64,000 nucleotides of DNA, taken from the NCBI RefSeq assembly GCF_018860765.1, contig NZ_JAHKPV010000021.1, positions 914,667-978,666 of the forward strand. The letters are read 5' to 3'. Position 1 is the stretch's first letter. Each line of letters begins with the position of its first letter. The notes under the pieces are model-generated. The model did not search any database. It was given only the letters and a program-made list of their open reading frames with translations, and was not told the origin of the DNA. Shown piece after piece: positions 1 through 9,500 of the stretch. The position numbers were made by a program, and so were the translations under genes. This stretch comes from Marinobacter salexigens (GTDB lineage Bacteria > Pseudomonadota > Gammaproteobacteria > Pseudomonadales > Oleiphilaceae).

Positions 1-61
1 GCGACTTGAACCGATAACCAATGCGCCGTTGTAACTGATCCAGATCTGGTTGCGAACTCAC
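1..61 (-). CDS. rnc: Ribonuclease III, N-terminal fragment (runs off the window)
   Basis: Only the first 20 codons lie in the window. Read on the minus strand from a GTG at 61-59, they give VSSQPDLDQLQRRIGYRFKS, which matches the start of RNase III (the LQRRIGYxF motif that opens the catalytic domain). RNase III cuts double-stranded RNA in rRNA maturation and mRNA turnover. The GTG overlaps the TGA stop of the upstream DUF4845 gene (GTGA), so translation is probably coupled. The order lepA-lepB-DUF4845-rnc is the usual gammaproteobacterial operon and supports the call. The catalytic domain itself is outside the window. Confidence 0.85.
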   Translation of the reverse strand, partial: MSSQPDLDQLQRRIGYRFKS

Positions 62-447
62 TTACCCTTCAACTCGTATTTGTGTTGGAAGTGAACAATG
101 ACATCCATATTGCGGACAAGGTTATTACGTACTTCATAATCCACGGTGATCAAAACAAGCTCGCCGTCTTTTTCAACCACAATATCTTTGGCCTCAAGGC
201 TGCGAATATTATTCACACTTAGGCTCTTGTTGATCAGGGAACGAATTTGGGCTGGCCCCATCCGCGACAAGCCTTCCGTGCCATCCAAGTTTTCAAGCGC
301 TTCCTGAATAGTAAGGTCGTCCATGTACGCTGGCCCAACCTTGATTGCCAACGAAAGAATACCCCCGAAAAACAGAACCATAATCAGAATAACAAGCGCC
401 GAAGCACCGCCTTGACGCCCCATGGCGGAGAGATTATTTTTCTTCAT
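58..447 (-). CDS. DUF4845 domain-containing membrane protein
   Basis: This 129-residue protein has a short basic N-terminus, one hydrophobic segment at about residues 16-38 and a soluble C-terminal part, so it is probably anchored in the inner membrane by a single helix. The sequence fits the DUF4845 family, which is regularly found between lepB and rnc. Its biochemical role is not known. It lies 27 bp after lepB and overlaps the start of rnc by 4 bases, so it is a middle gene of the lepA-lepB-rnc operon. The position next to signal peptidase hints at an envelope role, but that is inference only. Confidence 0.85.
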   Translation of the reverse strand: MKKNNLSAMGRQGGASALVILIMVLFFGGILSLAIKVGPAYMDDLTIQEALENLDGTEGLSRMGPAQIRSLINKSLSVNNIRSLEAKDIVVEKDGELVLITVDYEVRNNLVRNMDVIVHFQHKYELKGK

Positions 448-474
448 TACAATTAAACTCCAAAATGGTCAAAA

Positions 475-1254
475 TTACTCAATACCGCCCACACGCTTAA
501 AGGATGGCAAACTGGTAAAAGATTCCCAGTGCATCCAGATCGCAAAGGCTTTGCCCACAATCAATTCATCGGGAACCGTGCCCCAATACCGGCTGTCGTT
601 ACTGTTATCGCGATTATCGCCCATCACGAAGTATTCACCTTCCGGTATTCGCCATTCCCCTTCACCCGGTGCGCCTGAGCGCCCCATTGTGTGAAAAATA
701 TCGTGCTCTACTGTGCCCAAATCTTCCCGGCGCACTTCTACCGGCGGCAGGCGCACGACAAACTCGCTCTCGATTTTTTCACCGTTGATAAACAACTGCT
801 TATCGCGATAGCGCACAGTATCACCGGGCAAGCCAATCACACGCTTGATGTAGTTGGTTTTGCCGTCTTCGGGATAGCGGAACACCATAACATCACCCCG
901 TTCCGGGTCCCCTATGCTCACAACTTTGCTTCCAGCGACGGGCAGGCGTAGGCCATAGGCGTACTTATTAACCAGAATAAAATCACCAACCTCCAGTGTT
1001 GGCAGCATAGAACCCGAAGGAATCTGGAAGGGCTCCACCAGAAATGACCTGAGTATAAGCACAATCGCCAGTACCGGGAAAAACGAGCGGCTGAGATCAA
1101 CCAAATACGGCTCTTTGGGTAGGTCTTCCTCGGCAGTGCTGTCAGAAGACACTGCAAGGCGGCGCTTACGCAAAAACAATATGTCTGCCAGCCAGATTAG
1201 CCCCGATGCAAATGTCAGGACGACCAGTACCAGTGGAAAATCAATATCCATCAA
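475..1254 (-). CDS. lepB: Signal peptidase I
   Basis: LepB cleaves signal peptides from exported preproteins on the periplasmic face of the inner membrane. The 259-residue protein has two hydrophobic segments near the N-terminus (about residues 7-28 and 57-73) joined by a charged cytoplasmic loop, as in E. coli LepB. The catalytic motif is IPSGSMLPTL, with the nucleophile at Ser82 and the oxyanion-hole Ser at 80. The general base is Lys137 in YIKRVIGLPGD. The GDNRDNSNDSR motif near residue 213 is the conserved box E. The length is shorter than E. coli LepB (324) but normal for pseudomonad-type enzymes. The gene follows lepA by 8 bp and precedes DUF4845 and rnc in one operon. Confidence 0.96.
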   Translation of the reverse strand: MMDIDFPLVLVVLTFASGLIWLADILFLRKRRLAVSSDSTAEEDLPKEPYLVDLSRSFFPVLAIVLILRSFLVEPFQIPSGSMLPTLEVGDFILVNKYAYGLRLPVAGSKVVSIGDPERGDVMVFRYPEDGKTNYIKRVIGLPGDTVRYRDKQLFINGEKIESEFVVRLPPVEVRREDLGTVEHDIFHTMGRSGAPGEGEWRIPEGEYFVMGDNRDNSNDSRYWGTVPDELIVGKAFAIWMHWESFTSLPSFKRVGGIE

Positions 1255-1262
1255 AGTCCCTT

Positions 1263-3065
1263 CTAATTATCGACTTTCAGTACGGCAAGGAAGGCTTCCT
1301 GAGGCACCTCAACATTGCCAACCTGTTTCATGCGCTTTTTGCCTTCTTTCTGCTTTTGGAGCAGCTTTTTCTTTCGGCTAACATCACCGCCGTAACATTT
1401 TGCCGTTACGTTTTTCCGCAGTGCTTTAACACTGACTCTGGACACTACCTGATTGCCGATGGCGGCCTGAATAGCAATATCGAACATCTGCCGAGGAATC
1501 AGCTCTTTCATTTTTTCAATGAGCTGACGCCCCTTATAGTGGGACTGGTCTTTATGAACAATCAGCGCCAATGCATCCACACGCTCACCGTTGATTAGCA
1601 CATCAAGACGCACCAGATTCGCCTGCTGAAAGCGGACGAAATGGTAGTCCAACGAAGCAAAACCACGGCTGGCGGACTTAACGCGGTCAAAGAAATCCAG
1701 CACAACTTCGGCCATGGGCAACTCATAAGTCAGCTGCACCTGATTGGTGGTAAAGTGCATGTTTTTCTGAACGCCACGCTTCTCTTCACATAGAGCAATA
1801 ACGTTACCCAAGTGCTCTTGAGGTACCAGAATATTCGCTTCAACGATGGGCTCGCGCATTTCCTCGATGGAGCCAATATCCGGCAACTTTGACGGGCTGT
1901 CCACCGACAATGTCTCGCCCTGCTTCGTCAACACCTCGTAGATAACCGTAGGCGCCGTCGTAATCAGGTTAATATCGTATTCGCGCTCCAGACGCTCCTG
2001 AATAATTTCCATGTGCAACATGCCAAGGAAACCACACCGGAAGCCGAAACCAAGGGCATCGGAACTCTCAGGCTCGTAAAATAGAGAGGCGTCGTTCAGG
2101 GTTAGCTTTTCGAGCGCATCTCGGAAATCGTTGTAGTCGTCCGCACTCACCGGGAACAGGCCGGCATATACCTGCGGCTGAACCTTCTTGAATCCGGGCA
2201 GCATGGGGGTTTCTTCGGCAAACTTGTGGTGCACTATGGTATCGCCCACAGGCGCGCCGTGAATATCTTTGATACCGGCAACCACAAAGCCAACATCGCC
2301 CGCTTCCAGAATGTTGGTATCGTAGGGTTTGGGCTTAAAAATCCCTACTTTATCGGCATTCCATGCCCTGCCAGTCGACTTGAGAACAATCTTGTCGCCT
2401 TTCTTCATAACGCCCTGAGTCACCCGGACGAGAGAAACTACGCCCAGATAGTTATCGAACCAGGAATCGATGATCAAAGCTTGCAAGGGCGCCGAACGAT
2501 CGCCCTGAGGTGGTGGGATCTTCTTAATGAGGTCTTCCAGAACATCTTCAACGCCCATACCACTCTTGGCAGAACAACGAACCGCATCCGTGGCATCAAT
2601 CCCAATGATGTCTTCAATTTCAGCCGCAACCCGCTCCGGTTCCGCCTGCGGCAGGTCCATTTTGTTCAAAACAGGTACAACTTCCAGCCCCTGTTCAATG
2701 GCTGTATAGCAGTTGGCAACAGACTGTGCCTCGACGCCCTGACCGGCGTCTACCACTAATAGCGCGCCCTCACAGGCGTAGAGGGAGCGTGACACTTCGT
2801 AAGAAAAATCAACGTGCCCCGGAGTATCTATAAGGTTCAGCTTGTAGACTTCGCCATCCCGTGCCGTGTAGCTCAGCGTGACGCTTTGGGCTTTGATGGT
2901 AATGCCTCGCTCCCGCTCAAGGTCCATGGAATCCAAAACCTGCTCGGCCATTTCCCTTTTGGTTAGGCCGCCGCATATTTGGATAAAGCGGTCAGCAAGG
3001 GTGGATTTGCCATGGTCAATGTGGGCGATAATGGAGAAGTTACGGATTCGGCTCAGTTCAGTCAC
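1263..3065 (-). CDS. lepA: Elongation factor 4 (LepA)
   Basis: LepA is a ribosome-associated translational GTPase that back-translocates or assists initiation. The G1 motif AHIDHGKST, the switch region ([10 protein letters not shown]), G3 DTPGHVDF and G4 NKMD are present, followed by EF-G-like domains and the LepA-specific C-terminal domain ([20 protein letters not shown]). I start it at the GTG at 3065, which gives 600 residues (the family norm) and the N-terminus (M)[18 protein letters not shown]. The open frame extends 17 codons further upstream to an ATG at 3116, but that extension ([12 protein letters not shown]) is not family-like. No strong ribosome binding site decides the start. First gene of the lepA-lepB-DUF4845-rnc operon. 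Confidence 0.95.
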   Translation of the reverse strand: MTELSRIRNFSIIAHIDHGKSTLADRFIQICGGLTKREMAEQVLDSMDLERERGITIKAQSVTLSYTARDGEVYKLNLIDTPGHVDFSYEVSRSLYACEGALLVVDAGQGVEAQSVANCYTAIEQGLEVVPVLNKMDLPQAEPERVAAEIEDIIGIDATDAVRCSAKSGMGVEDVLEDLIKKIPPPQGDRSAPLQALIIDSWFDNYLGVVSLVRVTQGVMKKGDKIVLKSTGRAWNADKVGIFKPKPYDTNILEAGDVGFVVAGIKDIHGAPVGDTIVHHKFAEETPMLPGFKKVQPQVYAGLFPVSADDYNDFRDALEKLTLNDASLFYEPESSDALGFGFRCGFLGMLHMEIIQERLEREYDINLITTAPTVIYEVLTKQGETLSVDSPSKLPDIGSIEEMREPIVEANILVPQEHLGNVIALCEEKRGVQKNMHFTTNQVQLTYELPMAEVVLDFFDRVKSASRGFASLDYHFVRFQQANLVRLDVLINGERVDALALIVHKDQSHYKGRQLIEKMKELIPRQMFDIAIQAAIGNQVVSRVSVKALRKNVTAKCYGGDVSRKKKLLQKQKEGKKRMKQVGNVEVPQEAFLAVLKVDN

Positions 3066-3171
3066 AGACAATGAATACTCATAATAAAGACGAAGGATTG
3101 AGCCCGGAGAGGCCAATACCTGAATCCGGGACCGGCGTGATTTTACCGGTTACCGACCGCCATTGCCATGA

Positions 3172-5760
3172 TCAGGAAATAAGCGGCCGTTCATATTGTC
3201 GAATCAGGAAACCAATCAGGGCATCTTCTTCCAGCGGATAACTGAACAAGTTACCCTGGCACTGTGTGCATCCGGCGGATTTCAGGAAGCTCAATTGCTG
3301 CGGCGTCTCTACGCCTTCCGCCACAACAGTAAGATGGAGCTGTTGCGCGAGCGCAATCACAGCAGACGCCACATCGGTTGCACTAACATTGTACGGAATA
3401 TCACGAATAAAACGGTGATCAATCTTTATGACATCAAGAGGTAACTGCTGCAGCGCCACCAAGGAGCAGGAACCAGCCCCGAAATCGTCCAGAATAAGAC
3501 AAATACCAAGATCGTTGAGTGATAAAAGCAACTCGCGCACCATTCTTGGGTCTTCGTTCAGCAGTTCAACCGGCATTTCCAGTTCTAGCTTTTCCGGGGA
3601 AACACCGGTCTCGGTAATTACCTGCCGAACCATATCAAGGAAGTGGGAATCGGTTACTTGCGTGACGGATAGGTTAACCGCCATTTTCAGGGATTCAAAA
3701 CCGGCCCTTTCCAACGCCTGAACCTGAATACAAGCCTGGCGCAAGGCTACTTCACCCAAACGTACAATCAGTCCGGTTTCTTCAGCCAAACCGATAAACT
3801 GCTGGGCCGACACCAGCCCTTTCTCCGGGTGGTGCCAGCGCAAGAAAGCTTCAACACCAATAACCCGCTCACTAGCCAAATCAATCTTGGGCTGGTAGTG
3901 CAAGACAAAGCGCTCCTCCTCCAGCGCACTGGCCAACTCCTCCTGTTGCAACAAACGGCGTGCAGCTTTGATGTTCATGGCGGGCGTAAAGAACTGGTAG
4001 GTGTTCCGGCCCATCTCTTTCGCGCGGTACATAGCGAGGTCCGCAAACTTCATCAGGGTTCCCGGGTCTTCGCTATCATGGGGAATCATGGTGATGCCGA
4101 TGCTGACCGTAATACCCACTTCATGGTCGTTCAAACGCACCCGCTGGCACAATCGGCGCAATATGATGTCTGCAACTTTACCCGCAGCTTCTGTTCCACT
4201 GATTTGTGACAACAGTACAACAAACTCATCACCGCCAAGGCGAGCTACCGAATCTTCTTCACGAACACAGCCCTCAAGCCATTTAGCAACTTGCTGCAAG
4301 AGCTCGTCACCCGCATCATGACCAAGGGTATCGTTAATGCGTTTAAAACCATCAAGGTCCAGAAACATCAAGGCAGCAGGTTCGCCACTCCTTCGGCTTC
4401 GGCGCACCACATTGTTTAAGCGATCCCGGAACAACTGGCGGTTAGCCAATCCGGTAAGCGGGTCGTAAAACGCCAGTCTGTGCAGCTCAGACTGAGCCGC
4501 TTTAAGCTGGGTCAAATCACGCAAGCTAAGCACAACGCCCTCAACCCCAGGCACTGCAAGCATGTCGGTATAGGTGCCCTCCATGTTGCGCCAGTTGTCT
4601 TGTGCGTCGCAAATACGCGCCAGAATAACCGGCATTTGCTTACCCGGCGACTGCACCGCTTCGTCCATAACCAGAGTGACGTTGGCGGCACCTTCCGTGA
4701 TAGCGCGATAGCGCCCTTCGCTGATTTGCGCCATGAGGCGGGAGCGGATTAGCACCAGAGCGATGACAAACAGCAGTAGGCTTATGACCGCACCACTTCC
4801 AAGCACAATGAGCGGGCGCGGATCTGACGCCAGATAATCAAAAGCCGGGGTGGAACGAGTTTGTAGCAGCCAGTCTCGCCCACCGTGGCTGACGGTTTGG
4901 CTCATTTCAAAGCTGAATTCATTATCGAGCGACCCCAGATTAGAACCGTACATAAGGTTTTCGCGGGCGCTCACGCCGTTGTCATAGATGCGAACATCAA
5001 GAAACGGTGAAATTAAGCCAATGATGCCATCAAGAAGGTTGTTCATGCGGAAGGCGCTGAACACAAAGCCAGCCAACATCATGCGGCGTTCAGCCCGGAT
5101 TTCGGGAACGTCTCCACCTTGGTAAACCGGGTAATACATAAGGAAGCTGGCCTGGTCTTCCGCCAGCTCTTCTTGCACCAGAACCACCTTGGCCGTTACC
5201 GTCGGAATGGCGTTATCCCGTGACTTTTCCATGGCCTTACGGTGCACCGGATCGCTGAAAGCATCATAGCCAAGTGCTCGCAAGTTTCTCTCGGTACCCG
5301 GCTCCAGATACACCATAGGATAGTAGAAGGGTCCAGTGCCAAGCGGCTTTACCAAATATTTGTGCACACCTTCTTCTCGCACCAGCGCGATATGCTCTGC
5401 CATGTCACGCACTTCAATGCGCTCGACAAAACCTATGCCCTGAATGCCCGGGTAATACCGGTCTATATCTACTTTTTGTACATACTCCCGCCACTGTTCG
5501 CGGGAAACTTTCCCGGCAACTGCAAAGAGACCAGCACTGCCAGCTAGAACCTGCTCGTAATTGAGCAAACGCTCCTCGATGGCTGTTTTGAGTTGCAACG
5601 ACTGGGTTCGGAATCTGGCTTCGGTGCGATCTTCCACCAGACGTATGGAAAATTGCCAGGACGCAGCGGTTAGGGCGACTGCCACGACAAGAAGTAGCCA
5701 GGCAAGCCAGGAACTGCGGAGTTTAAGAAGCTGCAGGAGGGGGAGATCCTTTCTATTCAT
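3172..5760 (-). CDS. CHASE-domain GGDEF/EAL cyclic-di-GMP protein
   Basis: This is an 862-residue membrane sensor of the cyclic-di-GMP network. From the N-terminus: a transmembrane helix at about 18-40, an extracytoplasmic CHASE domain (about 75-300, with the GIQGIGFVERI motif typical of CHASE), a second helix at about 317-339, a short region like a shrunken PAS domain (about 345-418), a GGDEF domain (425-590) and an EAL domain (605-855). The cyclase motif is intact (GGDEF at 509-513). The EAL signature reads EAF (637-639), keeping the metal-binding Glu. The DDFGAG, IKID and VAEGVET motifs are also kept, so phosphodiesterase activity is possible. It stands alone between lepA and the rpoE operon, with its own promoter candidate at 5811-5839. 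The signal it senses is unknown. Confidence 0.9.
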   Translation of the reverse strand: MNRKDLPLLQLLKLRSSWLAWLLLVVAVALTAASWQFSIRLVEDRTEARFRTQSLQLKTAIEERLLNYEQVLAGSAGLFAVAGKVSREQWREYVQKVDIDRYYPGIQGIGFVERIEVRDMAEHIALVREEGVHKYLVKPLGTGPFYYPMVYLEPGTERNLRALGYDAFSDPVHRKAMEKSRDNAIPTVTAKVVLVQEELAEDQASFLMYYPVYQGGDVPEIRAERRMMLAGFVFSAFRMNNLLDGIIGLISPFLDVRIYDNGVSARENLMYGSNLGSLDNEFSFEMSQTVSHGGRDWLLQTRSTPAFDYLASDPRPLIVLGSGAVISLLLFVIALVLIRSRLMAQISEGRYRAITEGAANVTLVMDEAVQSPGKQMPVILARICDAQDNWRNMEGTYTDMLAVPGVEGVVLSLRDLTQLKAAQSELHRLAFYDPLTGLANRQLFRDRLNNVVRRSRRSGEPAALMFLDLDGFKRINDTLGHDAGDELLQQVAKWLEGCVREEDSVARLGGDEFVVLLSQISGTEAAGKVADIILRRLCQRVRLNDHEVGITVSIGITMIPHDSEDPGTLMKFADLAMYRAKEMGRNTYQFFTPAMNIKAARRLLQQEELASALEEERFVLHYQPKIDLASERVIGVEAFLRWHHPEKGLVSAQQFIGLAEETGLIVRLGEVALRQACIQVQALERAGFESLKMAVNLSVTQVTDSHFLDMVRQVITETGVSPEKLELEMPVELLNEDPRMVRELLLSLNDLGICLILDDFGAGSCSLVALQQLPLDVIKIDHRFIRDIPYNVSATDVASAVIALAQQLHLTVVAEGVETPQQLSFLKSAGCTQCQGNLFSYPLEEDALIGFLIRQYERPLIS

Positions 5761-5810
5761 AATGCTTTAACCTGATCCGTTCCGTGGCAGCTCTAGTTTT
5801 GGCGCGGGAC

Positions 5811-5839
5811 ATTATAACAAAAGCCTCCAGACCTGTCGT
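5811..5839 (-). promoter_or_regulatory. Candidate sigma-70 promoter for the GGDEF/EAL gene
   Basis: On the minus strand a perfect TATAAT (5811-5816) is preceded by ACGACA (5834-5839; 4 of 6 match to TTGACA) with a 17-base spacer. It lies about 50 bases before the ATG at 5760 and immediately beyond the mucD terminator, whose 3' side it overlaps. The motif fit is good, but this is sequence inference only. Confidence 0.5.
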
Positions 5840-5867
5840 TTTTAACATCAGGCCTGAAGGCTTTTTT
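5819..5867 (-). terminator. Rho-independent terminator of the rpoE-mucD operon
   Basis: The 17-base arms 5819-5835 and 5849-5865 form an inverted repeat around a 13-base loop. On the minus-strand transcript the two imperfect positions become G-U wobbles, so the whole stem pairs, and the stem ends in CTTTT followed by a T-rich stretch. On the plus strand they would be A-C mismatches. The structure therefore fits termination of transcription coming from mucD, whose stop codon is about 30 bases away. Confidence 0.75.
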
Positions 5868-5898
5868 ATTATTGCCAGTGGCTTATCGGGTAACGCTG

Positions 5899-7374
5899 TT
5901 AGGGCTTCATTACCAGATAAATTGCCCGCCCCTGACGCACTACGCGAACGGAGACCGCCCGTCCTTCCGGCAAGCTTCTGACAACTTTGCGGAAGTCCTC
6001 GACTGAGGATACGGCCTTCCTGTTAATTTCGGTGATAACGTCCCTCGAACGAATGCCCGCATTGTAAGCTGGCCCCCTGCCAACGCCGGTCACTACAACA
6101 CCGCCGGATACTCCGATGGAATCGGCCAAATCCGGGGCCAATGGCTCAACGGTAAGCCCGAGAGGCGCTGTAGACGAGTTATCACTTGTGGGTGCCGCTT
6201 GTTGCGACCCGCGCTCATCCGGCAGCTGGCCGATTTCCACATCCAGCGCAATCTCTTTTCCACTGCGAAGAACGGTCAAGCGAGCGGACTCCCCTACTGG
6301 CGTGCGGCCAACCATTGGTGGAAGATCTGACGACAAATGAATGTCTTCACCATCGTACTCAAGAACAATGTCTCCAGACTGCAATCCGCCTGCCTGAGCT
6401 GGCGAGCCGTCCATCACTTCTGCGATCAACGCACCCCTTGGGCGCTTGAGGCCAAACGACTCAGCCAAATCCCGATTCACCTCTTGAATCAGCACACCCA
6501 ACCAACCTCGGGAAACTGAACCTTTATCACGAATCTGGCGAAATACGCTCATGGCGTCATCTATAGGAATGGCAAACGAGACACCCATGAAGCCGCCAGA
6601 GCGGGTATAGATCTGTGAGTTAATACCAACAACTTCACCGTCCAGATTAAACAGCGGACCACCGGAGTTTCCAGGGTTGATCGCTACGTCTGTCTGGATG
6701 AAGGGCACATAGTTTTCCGATGGAAGTGATCGCCCCAACGCACTGACGATGCCTGCTGTAACGGTATAATCAAAACCAAACGGCGACCCTATGGCGAACA
6801 CCCACTCACCCACTTTGAGGTTTTTGGAGCGCCCTGTTTTAACAACAGGCAAATCGTCGCCGTTTTCTAGTTTCAGCACAGCCATGTCCGAGCGAGGATC
6901 TGTACCGACCAGAGTGGCAGGCAACTCACGTCGATCGTTGAGCCGAACGATAATCTCGTCCGCACCTTCAACCACATGATTATTCGTCAGTACGTAACCA
7001 TCAGCCGACACAATGAACCCCGAACCCATAGAACGACGGGGCTGGGAGCTACCCGGCGCTCCGCCAAAAGGCGATTGAGGCCCACGAAAGAATTCTTGAA
7101 AAAACTCCGGCAGCTGGTCGAGCTGTCGCTCATCAAAAGGCAAACCGTGGAAACGTGTATTCCCGGTTGATGCTGCACTGGTGGTGCTTATATTGACTAC
7201 TGCGTCTGCATTTTCTTCAACCAGTCCGGTGAAGTCTGGCAGGCCCCGCGCCAAACTTGCCTGACTCCAAGCCAAAAGAAAAATCGCAAGCAGCATCATC
7301 AGCACAGAAGCCGGCACCCTCTGAGTGAGTGATGCCGGGGAAAACCGGGTAATGGCTGGTGCTAGTCTCAGCAT
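5899..7374 (-). CDS. mucD: Periplasmic serine protease of the Do/HtrA family (MucD)
   Basis: A DegP-like protease and chaperone that degrades misfolded envelope proteins and dampens sigma-E signalling. The 491-residue protein has an N-terminal export signal (hydrophobic stretch about 22-40 ending SLARG), a trypsin-like domain with the catalytic triad His133 (TNNHVVEGAD), Asp163 (RSDMAVLKL) and Ser237 (NPGNSGGPLF), and two PDZ domains (about 285-375 and 405-490). The Q-linker region near 82-115 is Phe/Gly/Pro rich, as in other MucD proteins. It is the last gene of the rpoE-rseA-rseB-rseC-mucD operon, 18 bp after rseC, the same order as algU-mucA-mucB-mucC-mucD in Pseudomonas. A terminator follows. 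Confidence 0.94.
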   Translation of the reverse strand: MLRLAPAITRFSPASLTQRVPASVLMMLLAIFLLAWSQASLARGLPDFTGLVEENADAVVNISTTSAASTGNTRFHGLPFDERQLDQLPEFFQEFFRGPQSPFGGAPGSSQPRRSMGSGFIVSADGYVLTNNHVVEGADEIIVRLNDRRELPATLVGTDPRSDMAVLKLENGDDLPVVKTGRSKNLKVGEWVFAIGSPFGFDYTVTAGIVSALGRSLPSENYVPFIQTDVAINPGNSGGPLFNLDGEVVGINSQIYTRSGGFMGVSFAIPIDDAMSVFRQIRDKGSVSRGWLGVLIQEVNRDLAESFGLKRPRGALIAEVMDGSPAQAGGLQSGDIVLEYDGEDIHLSSDLPPMVGRTPVGESARLTVLRSGKEIALDVEIGQLPDERGSQQAAPTSDNSSTAPLGLTVEPLAPDLADSIGVSGGVVVTGVGRGPAYNAGIRSRDVITEINRKAVSSVEDFRKVVRSLPEGRAVSVRVVRQGRAIYLVMKP

Positions 7375-7392
7375 ATCAGGATCCCCTGTTAG

Positions 7393-7860
7393 TCATGTTA
7401 GCGAGTCTGAATGAGAAACCACTCCGGCCGGGATACGGTTAACCCGAAGCAGTCTGGGTTCATAGCTGCCGGCATTCCGGCGCTGTAATTTTCGGCTGAT
7501 TAAAAAGCCTGATGCAAGCCCGGCAGCAGCGCCGGCCATAGCAAAAGCATCGCTGCCACCAGAAAGTTGGTGACCAACCATGCTGGCCACCACCATGAGC
7601 AGCAACGGGAGCGCATACACTAGTAGCGACGCACCGAGGAGTGCGCTTTCATCAATACCAAGAGTTACGTCTTCACCCACGCAGGCGTTTACAGAATTAA
7701 CAACCCGAACCTGATTGGCGCGCCCGCCGGTGGCTGACGCCAAAACTTTCTGCCCGCATCCATTGCGTGCCGAACAGCTCTGGCAAGCACTGGTACGGAT
7801 GGTCTGGACCCAAGCATGCTCACCTGTAACAGCAACGACTCTTCCGGTTTCGGTGATCAC
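7393..7860 (-). CDS. rseC: RseC/MucC family regulator of the SoxR/sigma-E system
   Basis: A 155-residue inner-membrane protein of the RseC family. The N-terminal cytoplasmic part carries a cysteine cluster (SACQSCSARNGCGQ, about residues 24-37), a likely metal or Fe-S ligand set. Two hydrophobic segments follow (about 78-95 and 102-120), and then a basic tail. In E. coli, RseC takes part in SoxR reduction and positively modulates sigma-E. In pseudomonads the same position is MucC. Its ATG overlaps the rseB stop by four bases (7857-7860), so translation is coupled. Its molecular function is still poorly defined in the family. Confidence 0.9.
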   Translation of the reverse strand: MITETGRVVAVTGEHAWVQTIRTSACQSCSARNGCGQKVLASATGGRANQVRVVNSVNACVGEDVTLGIDESALLGASLLVYALPLLLMVVASMVGHQLSGGSDAFAMAGAAAGLASGFLISRKLQRRNAGSYEPRLLRVNRIPAGVVSHSDSLT

Positions 7861-8900
7861 GGCTCTCTGGCACCCAGTACAAAAGCTTCATCAATTCGCA
7901 CAGATTCGGCCACCTGACGCGCTGACGCAGGTGGCAACTCGCCCACCACGGTTACCAGAAACACCCTATCGCCGCTCTCAAGCTGTCGCATGTAAATGGT
8001 TGTAGCCCCTACCCGCGAAGCTCCGGTGGGCATAGTAACTTTACCGGCTGGTTCGACAAATACAGAAAATGCCGCCAGCCCATCCGAAAATGCAACCGCC
8101 CGTCCTTTTCCGGATCTCGGTGCGGCAGCAGGCTCAAACCCTTCCGGGCGCCAACCTAGATGCCACCCGAGCATACGCGGCGTTTTCGAATACTCTTCCT
8201 CTGTGTTTTTACCACCCAAAGTACGGGAAATCTCGCGGCCCTTAGTGCGAATCTGTAACTCACTGTCTAGAATGTCGTCCGTAATTTCCAAACTGGTGAA
8301 CTGGAAGTGCTCCAGCACCTCACCACCTGCTGTACGCACATGGCTTTTTACCAAAAGCCCGGTAGATTTTTCCAGCCATAGGTTGTGACTGTATCTATGC
8401 CGATCTTTGGCGGTTAGCCCGATTGTAACCACGTCATAGCCTGAAATTCGGTCTTCACCCTTTAATTCCGCACTGTACCAACGACTAACCGGAACCAGCT
8501 TGCTGGTGAAAGCTTCCGCAAATGGCCCCGATGGAATAATCTGCTCTAGATGCACCTTGCCCTGCTCAGGGAGCACACAGACTACATTCATATCCCGGCG
8601 CACAATCTCACCACTGCCGCCATCCTGCAGTACCAAACGCTCCTCAACAATGCCATTGTGATAGCGATGCGCAATCTGCATAGAGTGAACGCTGGCCCCG
8701 CGGGCATATACGAACACACCTCGGTAAGATGTCATATTGAGGGCTGGCCCCAACTGTTCAAGCCAGTCGGCTGCTGTTTTCTCAACAGCAGCTGCATGTG
8801 CTGGCAGAAACATCGCCAACAAAAGCGCCAGAAACCCGCGTAATGTCAATCCGGTAGGGCTCAGGCCCAAATAACGAGCTTTGCTCATGGACACCTTCAT
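7857..8900 (-). CDS. rseB: Periplasmic sigma-E negative regulator (RseB/MucB)
   Basis: RseB binds the periplasmic part of the anti-sigma factor RseA and protects it from DegS cleavage; it also senses lipoprotein or lipid signals. The 347-residue product has a signal peptide (hydrophobic stretch about 18-35, cleavage near PAHAAA), then the two-lobed MucB/RseB fold. Recognisable stretches include YRGVFVYARG, the YSHNLWLEKSTGLLVKS segment and the C-terminal SDGLAAFSVFVEP. The gene lies 9 bp after rseA and overlaps rseC. The start at 8900 is the first methionine (MKVSMSKARY); Met5 is an alternative. Confidence 0.93.
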   Translation of the reverse strand: MKVSMSKARYLGLSPTGLTLRGFLALLLAMFLPAHAAAVEKTAADWLEQLGPALNMTSYRGVFVYARGASVHSMQIAHRYHNGIVEERLVLQDGGSGEIVRRDMNVVCVLPEQGKVHLEQIIPSGPFAEAFTSKLVPVSRWYSAELKGEDRISGYDVVTIGLTAKDRHRYSHNLWLEKSTGLLVKSHVRTAGGEVLEHFQFTSLEITDDILDSELQIRTKGREISRTLGGKNTEEEYSKTPRMLGWHLGWRPEGFEPAAAPRSGKGRAVAFSDGLAAFSVFVEPAGKVTMPTGASRVGATTIYMRQLESGDRVFLVTVVGELPPASARQVAESVRIDEAFVLGAREP

Positions 8901-8909
8901 TGCTTACAG

Positions 8910-9485
8910 TCAGTAGCCGCCGCTTGCGCTAACAAGGCGGGCATAGCCCACCGAACCCTGCCCGGCGCCCACACTATTATGTTGGGCATGCTCCAGCAGG
9001 TATCGGCTCATGTGTTCCCACTGTTTCTCATCAAGACCCTGCAAAGCAACTTCCTGAACCGGGTCAACCTCGTCTACTTTTTCAATTACAGGCGTTGCCG
9101 TAACAGAGTTTGATGCCATCGCATCTGCAGGCGATGCTGCACCGGAATCCCAGCCTGTGCCAGCGCCGAAGCCAACTAGCAGCGCGGTTGCCACCATTGC
9201 AACCGCCGCAGGCCATTGCCACGGCCATCGCGACTCTCGATACCGGGGAACCTCAGGCGCTTGCGATTTTACCCGGCCATCCAGCTCCTCACGCACCGCA
9301 GCACTTACATCGATACCCTCAGCCGGGGAGTGGCCTCGGTGCATCAAATCATGCACACCTTGCCACCGCTGCCACTGGGCACACACATCTGCTTGATTTT
9401 CATGGGATAACAAACGTCGAACCGACAGTTCGTCGGCCTCATCATCCATCATGGCAGACAATGTTTCTCTGAGACGATCATCCAT
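8910..9485 (-). CDS. rseA: Anti-sigma-E factor (RseA/MucA)
   Basis: This single-pass membrane anti-sigma factor holds RpoE/AlgU inactive. The N-terminus MDDRLRETLSAMMDDEAD matches the conserved sigma-binding domain (ETLSAxMDxEADELxxRR). The transmembrane helix is at about residues 93-111 (WPAAVAMVATALLVGFGAG), and the periplasmic tail ends near residue 191. I start it at the ATG at 9485 because a GAAGGTG ribosome binding site sits six bases upstream; the frame is open to a TTG at 9500, which would leave no room for one. It follows rpoE by 15 bp and precedes rseB. Regulated proteolysis of this protein would release RpoE. Confidence 0.92.
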   Translation of the reverse strand: MDDRLRETLSAMMDDEADELSVRRLLSHENQADVCAQWQRWQGVHDLMHRGHSPAEGIDVSAAVREELDGRVKSQAPEVPRYRESRWPWQWPAAVAMVATALLVGFGAGTGWDSGAASPADAMASNSVTATPVIEKVDEVDPVQEVALQGLDEKQWEHMSRYLLEHAQHNSVGAGQGSVGYARLVSASGGY

Positions 9486-9500
9486 AGGATGCACCTTCAA

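Noticed and set aside
2226..2759. 177-residue plus-strand frame inside lepA
   Set aside because: Antisense shadow of a conserved GTPase; no motif and no ribosome binding site.
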